This document shows, in pieces, positions 16,331 through 26,049 of a stretch of 64,000 bases of DNA; the stretch's first letter is position 1; each line of letters begins with the position of its first letter. Origin of the DNA: Paulinella micropora (taxonomy: Eukaryota; Cercozoa; Imbricatea; Euglyphida; Paulinellidae); assembly GCA_019918135.1 (NCBI GenBank), contig WBZZ01001278.1, forward strand, positions 1 through 64,000. Reading direction: 5' to 3'. Below the pieces are notes generated by a model. It worked only from the letters and a program-made list of their open reading frames with translations. It was not told where the DNA came from and did no database searches. The translations under genes and the position numbers were made by a program.

Positions 16331-17979
16331 CTTGGTGTGAAATGGAAAACATCTTATTTCTTTGTAACGCGTATGGGTTATTTAGGATATGGTCAAAGCA
16401 TGATGAACGAGTGGCGGAATACTGCGACAAAGTCGTGCAAGTCAATAGGCTGACCATCATGCAGAAAAACTTGATGCTATACGCAAACTGGCGCAAGAAG
16501 TACCCAGGCCTCAAGGTATACAAGCATGTATGTATGTCTGTATGTCTGTATGAGATTGCAATTGTATGTATGTATGTATGTATGTATGACTGTAATAGTA
16601 TATATATATATATATATATATCCATGTACCTATATATGTATGTATATATGTGTGTATATACGTATGTATATATGTATGTATGTATGTTGATTGTGCAATA
16701 CTATTAGAAATATGTTGAATCTGTAATTTTATTAGGAATTGATCGGAAAAACTGGAAGCGTCAGGTACTATGACGGATCAGCAAAAGACGGCGCACAAGG
16801 ACGCAACATCCACGCTCCCAGAGCTTACCCGTCGCAGCTATAAAGGCTTTTGGCAGATCATGAGAATCATCAAGGCGAAAGGCCTCATGCTTTGGCGAAT
16901 CCAGCGAACACCAAAGTATTGTGAACCTTGTATCCTTGGTGCAGAGACTGATGCTAATGTCATTTGCAATAAATGCACATCATCTATCCATACAATATAC
17001 GTTCATACATTCAATTATTCACATTGATTACAAAAAATACAAATGATTGCATACTCACTATATATATATTCATATGGATAAAGGTTGAGGCATGGAAGCA
17101 GCCTGGAAAAAATCAAGCATGCGAAGGATGGAAATACAGCAGGGCTGGCGGCGCTGGAGAAAAATATCAATATAAACCAAAGGGCATTGCAAGACTACGA
17201 GCTGCACAAGCGGCTGCAAGCCATCTACATCGCCGACTACCAGCGGGAAATGCACCACGATGAATGCCTCATGGTACAATGTCGACTACATACACACGTG
17301 ACATACAATTTTACATACATACATGCATACATTATACATATTGTATACAATAATACATTTAGGTACACGACTACGGTGGTCTCTATGCATGGAGTGGACG
17401 AAAATTCTACGTCCTTTGCATCGCAATTTTCTATGCAGAGGATGACAACGCGTAGCAACACGAGAAGCTTTTCTTTTCTTTGGAAAGGGTACAAATAACA
17501 TAACATAGCATAGCAAAATACTAATATAATCAAGCAATTACTACATACATTATTACATTATTACATTATTACATAATGTCACGTATTACACTTCCAGGTT
17601 CCATGACGGCTGCAACAACTGCATGGTGCTGGGAGCAGATGCTCAAGAAATTTCAGATCCACACCCGATGGGCCCCCAGCCGCTGCATCGCAAGGCAAAT
17701 ATAATGACAGACCAAGTAGAGTATGCCTCGAAAATGTCGCTCTCTTCTTAGTATTCATAGTATTGCTGCGTATACGCATTTGGTTATACTATTAGGCGTT
17801 TTGTCCTGCAAACGGGTGACAACGGAGCCAACGTGATATTCTACGGCCTCATCAATTTCTGGTCAGGCCTCAAGAAGTGGTTGAAAGACGAAATGGGGGA
17901 GACAGGTTTTGAGTTCCAAACGGCGACTTACCCCCCCCTCCCCCCTGCCATGGCGATGGCCCAGCAGGTGCACTTTTAA
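16184..17979 (+). pseudogene. Decayed spliced transposase-like gene
   Basis: Plus-strand coding pieces are separated by introns of (GTAT)n and (TA)n. The approximate exons are 16184-16303, 16380-16515 (phase 0 at its CTCAAG|GTATAC donor), 16735-16950, 17085-17273 (...HHDECLM|GT), 17362-17490, 17599-17700 and 17793-17979 (ends TAA). The pieces include SYKGFWQIM with C..C pairs nearby, VHDYGGLYAWSGRKFYVL, FHDGCNNCMVL and RFVLQTGDNGANVIFYGL. Asp residues after strand-like hydrophobic stretches, and a QTGDNGAN block, resemble the DDE-type core of some protist transposases. I base this on general pattern, not a family match. A one-base frame break lies near 16852 and an in-frame TAG near 17453, so the gene appears dead. 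It could instead be an unrelated pseudogene. Confidence 0.35.
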
Positions 17980-19848
17980 TACAGCCTCGTGCCACAACAA
18001 TTCTTAGCTCTTGTGTAGAACTCACCAACGCATGCACACGTTAGTTAAGCTACACAGAATGAGCGTCATATAGCCCAGCTCGTACCTAAACAAATAACCA
18101 ACACACTGTCAACCTCATTCAAAATGATATCATCACATAATGCAAACGTATCAGCCCGTGATTACCATCACAATCTAAGTATGCACAACAACCACCAGAC
18201 ACTCAGTCAAGTCATAACACTCCCACAACATCTCATTGAACAACCACACATTACCCACACTGAAAATGACTAAATACATGAAGTAGACGAATCAATACAT
18301 CCACAGCACTACTTCGCGTAAAGTCATTGATCAATACGCATAACGTGTGCAACACAGAGTAACACACACTCGCAAGGAGCGCATAAGGGAATTGTACTAA
18401 CTTCCTTCACAACACATCCAAATCCACATAATTCAACCCACAGTAGCACCTGACACTAACAAACATCCGCTCAGCTTATAAAGGCACTCCCCATACAGAT
18501 ACGATCGTCACCTTCCCAAACCCACTCCCACTCACCACAATAAAACCACCCGTACGCAACTATATGACTTCAAACTCACACGCTGCTGGTGATCATTCAT
18601 AATACAGACACTCCAATCCCTGTTATAACACATTAAGCTTCCACATACACACTCTCATAGGTAGCATCTTGGCCACGTGTCAATGGTGGAAGCTTAGAGT
18701 TGAGACTGCGTGCACACAGACAGGTCTAGCACTGCTTTATCTGACCCCCCTATGCAACCTGTCTATGTGCAGGGCCCTTCAAAGTGTTCAGACTCACAAA
18801 CACATTGACTATTAATTATTGATTAATCTTTCCTGATGCGTAGCCAGGCATTAGTAAAGTAATACAAATAATAGCGGCGAAAATAATTTGTAATTAATAA
18901 TAGTTAAAATAACAACAAAAATCATCACACCAATGCAGTAACGTCACAAAATCATATTAATCATTGCTTCAACCATTCACAAATTATCTAAATTAAGAAC
19001 CGAAACCACCCCCCAGGGTCAGAAAGTCATACCCATCATAAAATCTGTACCTTGTTCCAAATTTTTCATCAATTCCTCTATCGCTATTTTCGACGCAACT
19101 CCAGTCGTCATGCAACACAACTCTTATAGATACTCCAACCCGCACCCTTCTCCTTTCTTTCCTCAAAATACATGAATCAGCACCTTCTCCCAATAAAAAT
19201 TTTTATCCCGCGCAGCAACTTGCAACAAATCACTGTCTTATTAGATCCCATATCTATGTCTCATTTCCTCTCCACAGATCCGCCAGTCCCGTATCACACT
19301 TACAAGTCATCAAGTTACTGTACAAAACTTTATCGCATAACTAAAGGGTGGGTGGGTGGGGATAAAAAGTTCCAAAAACAAGAATCTCTCTTCTTGTGTT
19401 CGAGGAACTTGCGAAAGTGACGAGAACACTAGGTTCATAAAGTCACATATTTTATTACTTGCGCGACACATGTCGCAACTTTTCTAGTTGTTCTTGTAGC
19501 ATCACTTAGTTCTGATACCTTCAAATGGCTCGAAATGAGCTAATTCCAGAATTTTGTAATTTGATTTTAGGCCTGATGGGCCAAATTGGACCAAAACTTG
19601 TAATATTAATGGCAATCGTTCATAGTCAGTCCTACCGTATCAAACATGTTTGTAGAAACGGCTTCAAATGCAGAAATTCAGGCATTTACAATGTTCCTGC
19701 TTTTCTCGTCTGAGGTCGCAAAATAGGTGTTGTGTTACACTCTGTTCACACAAACACTATTTTGCTACCCTCTTCCTATGCTTGCATTCCACTCCAGGTC
19801 AAAGGTAAGAAAGGCCCCGAAGCATAAAGAGTTAGAACAATTTATTGA
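17980..19848. other. Gene-poor AT-rich stretch
   Basis: No open frame above about 80 codons with a motif. CA-rich strands dominate 18.0-18.6 kb. A TATAAAGG at about 18479 and an imperfect inverted pair around 18720-18775 (ACAGGTC / GACCCC...CCTGTC) could be parts of a terminal repeat of a DIRS or LTR element, but I cannot define ends. Confidence 0.4.
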
Positions 19849-20790
19849 TTAGAACTTATACAACGTCTTAGTCACAGCAAGCTTCTCAGTAAATGAATCA
19901 TATATATATAGAAACACAGAGTCAGATTTCCATCTGCCATGTCTTTTCAACATCCTCATTTCTATACCCGCCCTCGCAGCAGCAGTGCAGCCCCCCTTCC
20001 GCAAGGAATGAGTGCCGTACGGCGTGGTCCCCTCGATCCTCTGTAGCCACGCGTTCATAGTGTGGTTGACAGAGTTAAGTGACAGGTGGCTGAGTCCCAC
20101 GCGCGACTGTGTCGGCAGCGCTGGAAATAAAGGCGCTTGTGGGTCATGCTTGTACATGTGGTTTTCGAACCATAACGTCATCCATACAATTGCACACAAA
20201 GGCGACTTCCTATCGCCGCTAATCACAATAGTATCACCCAACCTATACTGGTCTGTCTTACTCTTCTCGATATAAATAAACAATACCCAATCCCCTTCAT
20301 ACTTCTCCACCCACACATCTTGAACGCATAACGCCACTGCCTCCTCACGGCGTAGGAAGCCAAGGAACATAATAATAATCATAGTTACATCTCTCAAATC
20401 ACACCAGCTGGCAGGATCCATCACGGTAATAAAGCGAAGCAACATGGAAGTCGGGATAGGAATTTTGCCTACTGGTACTTCCTAAGCTCATGCACCAGCT
20501 TGGTGTGAATTGGGTTGGTGACAGAATCAGTCATCGCATATTGACTAGAGATGGCCGACAGCTTCTACTTAATGGTGTTCTGAGCATAACGCATGTGCGA
20601 GAGTAGGTAGATGCAGTATGCCGCAACCTGTTCAGGTCTCGCGGGGAACGCAGGTAGGCCCATAGTTGCACTCCACTTTTCCCAATCACGTATTGCATAT
20701 GCGTATCCCCTCGCTGTGTTACGCGGCTTCGCCCTTGTACAAAGGCTCGACAAAAGACTTCAAGTTTTTCCAACAATTTCTCCTCACCGC
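19849..20790 (-). mobile_element. Tyrosine recombinase of a DIRS-like element
   Basis: The catalytic half (20445-19849) contains the full residue set of tyrosine recombinases: Arg in FLGFLRREEA, Lys in IEKSKTDQ, HSLR in GTHSLRKGG, HGRW, and Tyr in FLYIYDS. The N-terminal core-binding part lies upstream at 20753-20565 (ARGYAYAIRDWEKWSATMGL; ends ...YAQNTIK). The two halves are separated by an in-frame TAG and one frame change near 20480, so the copy is broken even though its active site is intact. Order and strand match the 3' end of a DIRS element, where the recombinase follows RNase H. No reverse transcriptase lies directly upstream. A Crypton origin is possible, but the linker at 20.85-21.2 kb favours DIRS. 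Confidence 0.7.
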
Positions 20791-20848
20791 CACGGTTGTC
20801 CACCATATCTCCTTACACCCTCGCCCTTCTGCGATATACCTATACACG

Positions 20849-21190
20849 TCATAACATCCTTGTAGTAAGGTGATTAATATTACTTATCAACAGCCACAAA
20901 TAAACATCAAAATATATCGCAAACCATCCCTTGCTACCTAGCCCATGTCTGAAGTCGAATAGAGCAGCTGTCATAGACCACGTAGGACGCTTCACGTACA
21001 TAGGATGTCTACTCCAGGTAGGTTGCAAAGTGTACTCAGCTGGTGGTAGGTCAATCACTTTTCTTCCATAGTCCACCACATACACCCACCACGTGCGCGC
21101 CGGCCACACAGGTAGAACTAGCACAGCCGCCGCACGCGCATTCATTAAATATTCAATCGCACTTGCAATCCTGTTGAGCTCCCTCGCCCC
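20849..21190 (-). mobile_element. DIRS-like pol linker (post-RNase H region)
   Basis: The frame reads LVLPVWPARTWWVYVVDYG and continues to a conserved W/P-rich tail, ending in AT-rich sequence just before the recombinase. A hydrophobic PVWP..PWW block followed by a short domain is characteristic of the segment between RNase H and recombinase in DIRS pol proteins. The open frame extends upstream into the Arg-rich GC tandem repeat (to 21397), which I regard as fused low complexity rather than part of pol. Confidence 0.5.
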
Positions 21191-21395
21191 GTGCATGTGC
21201 CGCCGCCGCAGCCACGGGCCCCGCTCCCTCGTCCCGTACGCAGGCCGCTCCCTCGCCCCGTGCGTGTGCCGCCGCCGCAGCCGCGGACCTCGCTCCCTCG
21301 TCCCGTACGCAGGCCGCTCCCTCGTCCCGTACGTAGGCCGCTCCCTCGCCCCGTACGCAGGCAGCCCCCGAAGCCACGAGCCCCGCTCCCTCCTC
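21180..21395. repeat. GC-rich tandem repeat (CCGCTCCCTCG modules)
   Basis: Units CGCTCCCTCGTCCCGTACGC and CCTCGCCCCGTGCGTGTGCC alternate five or six times with a CCGCCGCCGCAGCC spacer. The period is about 24 bp with a higher-order unit of about 70 bp. Open in several frames on both strands, hence the Arg/Pro-rich shadow proteins. Confidence 0.8.
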
Positions 21396-21399
21396 ACCG

Positions 21400-22440
21400 C
21401 GTGCGTCCACAGACAAGGCCACGGGCTCGACTGGCTCGGGCGGGGTCTGGCGCTCGAAGATGTTGTTCAAGACCCGACGGGGCCGGCGGGGCGGAGCGTA
21501 GAGAAAGTCGGGGGCCCAGTGCTTAGGCCGGCCAGCTACTGCTGCCAGGCGGGCAGACCGTGGCCGTCCTTCCCGGGCCGAGGCGGGGGTCGGCAGGCGG
21601 CCCTCGGCGCGGCTGCTGTCAGTCTGCAACAGCCAGCCACAGCACACCGTGAGTTGCACGAGGCACACCATGAGTTGCACGAGGGGCACGCTCTTGCCTG
21701 CCTAATCCTTCGCCCTCTGGCTGCTCCCGCCCGCAGACAACACACACTGCTGCCGCCACTCTCTTTGCTCCAGCCCTGGCCTCTGCTAACAAGGAAAACA
21801 GACAGCGCGGGTAGTACCTCTGGGGTGGCAAGGGGAGGGGGCACCGGTCCGCCTGGTGTGATGAACGGTGTCCGTGCACTGGACTTCTTGTGTTCCCTAG
21901 CCGCCGCACGCCGTCTGCGTCCGGCGACCGTACCCTCCGGTTGCCCCTCGGGCGCCAGTGATGGTGCAGGGGTGGTTGAACTAGCTCGGATCGCCCTAGT
22001 GGACCGTCGTCCTCTGCGGCTGGACATCAATGAACCTGTGCAGCACAACCAACAATAGTCAAGTCAACGAGAGAGAAGCATGCCCTGCCACACTGTCCCT
22101 TCACTGTCCACCCCCTTTCCTCCCAACCGAGGTCTGTCACTGTCCCTCTGCCTGTGCGTAGGTCTCTCTGCCTGTGTGTAGGTCTCTCTGCCTGTGTGTA
22201 TGTCTCTGTGCGTGAGTGTGCCTCTGTGTGTGTGTGCCTCTCTCTCTGTATCTCTTCCTCCCTCTCCAGCACAGAGCAATGTAATGAGTGCAGAACAGAC
22301 AAGAGCAAACTATTTCAAGAACTTGGAGGTGACGGTTGCTTCTTCAAGAACTTAAAGGATAACGGCTAGCACAAGCGAGCATAACCGACACATCGAGGGT
22401 GCACCAAGAAAGCCAGACGCGTTTACCCCCTCTTTCGATC
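21400..22440. other. No defensible gene
   Basis: Moderately GC-rich. Long overlapping frames on both strands at 21.1-22.05 kb are Ala/Arg/Pro-rich and show no motif. A small CTCTGCCTGTGTGTAGGT repeat lies at about 22140-22205. Confidence 0.4.
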
Positions 22441-22451
22441 CCACTCTAGCT

Positions 22452-22565
22452 ATGGAAGCACACGAGCCAGGACAGGCTGACGAGCCAGGGCAGGCAATAG
22501 CAGACATTGCTACAGTGGCCTCGGGTAAAAAAATCCTCAAGCTCCCAGACTTGTCTCTGGAGTGA
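22452..22565 (+). CDS. Small open frame, possible 5' exon of the SET-like gene
   Basis: ATG at 22452 opens a frame with a repeated HEPGQADEPGQA and then KKILKLPDLSLE. The sequence CTGGA|GTGAGTTC just before its stop is a good donor, so it may be the first exon of the gene starting near 23.24 kb. I cannot prove the junction. Alternatively it is a 37-residue standalone open frame with no function I know. Confidence 0.25.
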   Translation: MEAHEPGQADEPGQAIADIATVASGKKILKLPDLSLE

Positions 22566-22799
22566 GTTCTTAATGAGACCCTCCATTTCCAACCATTCCT
22601 CTTCTTGACAGCACTACACTGAATCCTGGTTATGTTCCTGGCCATCACACCGCTTGCTCTGCTGGCATATGTAGTGCCTGAACTTGCTGCAAAGAGCAAG
22701 CTTCTAAGAAAAGAGCTTCTGTCCCAGGTACATGCACGCTCTATCTTGTGGCTGGCTTAGGAGCAGAAGGGGGCCAGAAAAACCCGTTTTTTCCGGTAG

Positions 22800-23005
22800 G
22801 TCTTGCCGATTCGAAACGGGCCGGAAGCCCGTCTCCCCGGCCCGTTTTCGAACCGAAACGGGCCAAAAACCCGTCTTTCCGTCCGGCCCGTTTTCGAACC
22901 GAAACGGGCCAAAAACCCGTCTTTCCGTCCGGCCCGTTTCCGAACCGAAACGGGCCAAAAGCCCGTCTTTCCGTCCGGCCCGTTTCCGAACCCAAGCGGG
23001 GCCGG
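22800..23005. repeat. 46-bp tandem repeat with internal hairpin, about 3.5 copies
   Basis: The unit contains GGCCCGTTTTCGAACCGAAA followed by CGGGCC, a 9-bp inverted repeat (GGCCCGTTT / AAACGGGCC) with an 8-base loop, and then AAAAACCCGTCTTTCCGTCC. Copies begin near 22838, 22884 and 22930, with a diverged half-copy before and after. All frames are open because the unit lacks stops. Confidence 0.9.
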
Positions 23006-23242
23006 CAGCCTCTTTCGTTCGGTCTGTCTCTGGCGCTTTTCTGAGCCGATTCTCGCGGCTCTCAAAAAACACCGCTCTTGCGGAACCTTTGCTGGTCATT
23101 CGACTGACTGTGTTATGTAGTGTACGGCTGTAAACAAGGTGTCACAGGAGGGGGGAGGGCGAGAGCACAGGGGGTGCATAGTGCAAACAGTATTGTGGTG
23201 TGCAGAGGGCTAGTGTAGCTATTTTACCCACCTGGCCTGGGG

Positions 23243-24626
23243 ATGCAGTTTTTCGTTAGGCAAGAAGTGAAGGGTTCGTTGGCGCAGGCCGCTGCTTCTA
23301 CACAGGAGCTCGTCCACATTGTCGGAGTCGCTTACTTAGCTAGCAGCGCCACTTCTCTATTTCACGGCAAACGTTGTGTAGTAGAGGGTACGCTGCTGGG
23401 AGCCTATGGTCTTGCTTTGTCTGCATCTGTCTTTCACCTTTCTCGCTCTCACTGCTGTGGCTGTCACACGTTGTGGTCACTGGTTGTGCTAGTGAAGCAA
23501 GTGCTGGCGGGCTTTCCTGTACCCAAGTGCGACAAGACTCTGCGTGAATTCCGGAACAGGTTCTTTTCACTCGTGCTAGGCCAGCTTCAGTACTACCTGG
23601 TGCTTCTTAGGTGTATCCTGTTATTTTACGCCTGGGATCAGGAAGAACTGACACGAAGACTGTTGTCTTTTGTCACTACTCAGAAGCACCGAGACGTATT
23701 CTCTTTGTTTGTTTCTGCCTGCCTGCGTGGTAACAACGTCTGTCTTTCTCTCTCTCTCTCTCATGGCTACCGCTGTTGTCTCCCCTGTGATTGCTGCCGG
23801 TGGCTACAAAGTGAGCGCACTTCAGCAGGCCCTCGTACAAGCAGCGGGAGCTGAAACACTGGCATGCCTCGAGTACCTAACCGAGCACACCCAGGTTCTC
23901 TTCTCGTGGCAGCTACTTACTTCCGATTGGCAGTTGTGTGTAAGTTGTGCTGTGCTGCGTGTAGGGGGGCAAACCCTGGACTGTCGCCTCGGTCGGTGCC
24001 TATCTGGCAGATAGGAGCACCTCTACTGGCTGGCCGCTGCTGCTAGCCAGAGAGCCTGTCCTCGTGGACGAGTGCGGTACGATGCCCGCACTTGCCACCA
24101 CTGTCGTCCTAGCCTTGGTTTGGTGGTCAGGACTGTGTATAGCTCCGAACCCCGCTACCGGTGGGCTGGATCTGCAGACCCTGGCTATGCTGGTGCAGGG
24201 CGATATGATTATCCTGGGTAGTCGCACGTTCCGGTTCTGCCCACCACCTACGTACCTGCCGCACAAAAACACCTGGTCGTTTAGGCACAAGCTGCGTCTG
24301 GACGAGCAATGGCGCCAACACGCACAGGCCCAAGAACAGGGAGACCTGCACGCGCAAGGAGACTTATCTGCGTTTCTGCAAGGCGTGCAGGTCGGGGGCT
24401 GGAACGCTTGCGACCCCTTGGTCCCTGCGCTGTACAATGCCCGGACCACGGTAACCCCAAGCTAGGGTTTGCTGCCTGTACTAACTCTACTTTTGCTTGG
24501 CAGGTAATGAGCTTGCTAGGCTACGAACCACAGCCTGTACTAATTATAGCACGCACGGTCCACCCGCAGGAGTTCATTTACGTGAACTACGGCAGCGCCT
24601 TCTGGGAAGAGCAGGGGCCTCTCTAA
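23243..24626 (+). CDS. Spliced gene with SET-domain-like C-terminus
   Basis: Exons 23243-23729, 23812-23894, 23965-24450 and 24504-24626 join in phase (1, 0, 0) to about 392 codons ending TAA. The third intron has a textbook yeast-type branch point TACTAAC, a pyrimidine run and TTGGCAG. The last exon encodes VLIIARTVHPQEFIYVNYG and then SAFW, matching the C-terminal SET signature in which a GEEI.VDYG..FW strand closes the methyl-donor pocket. The middle has NPATGG and NACDPLVPALYN, which could be the N-containing part of the pocket, but the usual NHxC motif is not clear. SET proteins methylate lysines of histones or other proteins; activity here is unproven. The N-terminal half (Cys/His pairs, ...CCGCHTLW) is not recognised. 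The ATG at 23243 follows a possible acceptor, so an upstream exon may exist. Confidence 0.5.
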
Positions 24627-24713
24627 GAGAAGGGAGGCTGTACGTTCTGATTACAGAGACGTAGTCGCAGAACATTCGGAGACACAATGTTCCATGAGTA
24701 CACCACCGGTTCA

Positions 24714-24720
24714 TAATAAA
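24714..24720 (+). terminator. Poly(A) signal of the SET-like gene
   Basis: AATAAA lies about 90 bases after the stop codon at 24626 in CATAATAAACTT, an ordinary position for a eukaryotic cleavage signal. Confidence 0.6.
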
Positions 24721-25640
24721 CTTAAGATATTATACTAGAGCCTTTGGGAAGCAGCGCCGGCCTGCATAACCGCTCGGAAGCTAGCTTGAGCACAGAGCCT
24801 GTTTGGCGAGAAGACCGGTCCCTCCGGAAGGATCCGGATAGAAAAAACGGCCCGGCTTAGGACAACACACGCGCTTCTCTTGCAGTGTTCTTCTTTGGCC
24901 GGACGAGTACCGGTTTGTATTAATCTTGGTCGCATATCCTGGTATGGCCAGCGTTCCTTCCGTGTGTTGTCTCTGTCTGTCTAGCCGTACAGAGGCTAGC
25001 TTTCGTGATCTGTGTGCCCCCCCCTGGTGATGTGTAGTCGGCGAGGGGCACACAGGAGTAGGTAGGTAGGTGTTGTTCTTAAAGTCTTTTCTTCGCTACT
25101 ATCTTATTATTGTTCTTCTGCTTATTACCTGTCCGAGGTAACCATGATCATTGCTGCTGTGAAAATACTCATACCACATGTGACTGCTATGCCTGTTCTT
25201 ATATTCGTTAGTCAGCGTCCTAGTTAGTATCTATTACTATCGTCGTCTTGTTATTCTATCATGGCTGTCGATAATTACTCTCGCTATGAGCGTAATATCA
25301 TCTAAGTGTCTTACTATCCGTTTTTTATTGGCATCCTTTCTCTCTCTGTCTCCCTCTCTTGCAAGAGAGCGTAGTGTACGTGGGTATGTGTGTACACGCA
25401 TAAATAGATATAGGAAGGCATACACGCAGAAATAGACACAGAAAGGCGCGCACGTGTAAATACTGGTGTGTGCTTGTAATTTGAAGTCATGGAGGTATGC
25501 GAGCAGCAGACCGTGTGTTAGTCTAGCCTGAGGTAGACGACGCGCCCCACGAGTAGGTGCCGGCAAGCACGCTAGCAACCGTAGCTCGGGCTTTTCGGAC
25601 GATAGCACACTCAGGTTCTAACATTTATCTTAATCTCAAC
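24721..25640. other. Intergenic, no gene recognised
   Basis: Short antisense frames only. Several GTAGGTAGGTAGG and CTCTCTGTC low-complexity patches are present. Confidence 0.5.
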
Positions 25641-25658
25641 GCTAACAAAGGAGGTACT

Positions 25659-26027
25659 TGTCGCAGTGGATGCCTAGCCGTGCGTCGTTGCTGAGCCTCC
25701 CTGGGGGCCGAGACGCACGACAGGTGTTACCCCACTCTAGACAGCCTGGGTACTCAAGGCTACGCACACCGGAGACACAGCCTCGGGTCGGATCGCTGCA
25801 CGGTTTAGGTGACTGGACGCCCTCGGCTGGTTCCTATGGACCGTCAGAATACCCAAGCGCACCACACTATGCTAGCTTTGTGATTAGACTGTCGCTAGTG
25901 TTAGAATGTGTATTGTCGAGAGGCCCAGAGGCTGACAGACTGCTAGGCCCTGCCGGTTATTACGAGAAGCATTCACCGGTTGTGGCTAGGAAGGGGGTAG
26001 CCCCTCCCGCTGCAACATATGTAACGT
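25659..26027 (+). CDS. Possible exon just left of the GATA/GACA satellite
   Basis: A plus-strand frame of about 120 codons follows a good acceptor (branch-like GCTAAC at 25636, then TTGTCGCAG). The product is of ordinary composition (GSYGPSEYPSAPHYASFVIR, then GPAGYYEKHSPVV) with no domain I recognise. It runs into AAC|GTATGTCC, a strong donor form, immediately before the satellite. It may be an exon of a gene whose intron is the satellite, with the Arg/Gly exon at 30.29 kb beyond, but the simple phases do not match. A start inside the exon (ATG at 25662) is possible. Confidence 0.35.
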
Positions 26028-26049
26028 ATGTCCATGTGCGCATACATAC

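Noticed and set aside
17362-20780. Reassignment of TAG to Gln, suggested by in-frame TAGs in two transposon genes
   Set aside because: TAG ends the nuclease (39619), the giant glycoprotein (57867) and the Arg/Gly protein (30527), so TAG is a normal stop; the transposon copies are simply broken.
20849-22058. Arg/Pro/Ala-rich proteins on both strands at 21.1-22.05 kb
   Set aside because: They read through a GC-rich tandem repeat in every frame; no motif or splice logic supports a gene.
22704-23133. Arg/Gly/Phe-repeat proteins on both strands at 22.7-23.1 kb
   Set aside because: Explained by the stop-free 46-bp repeat.
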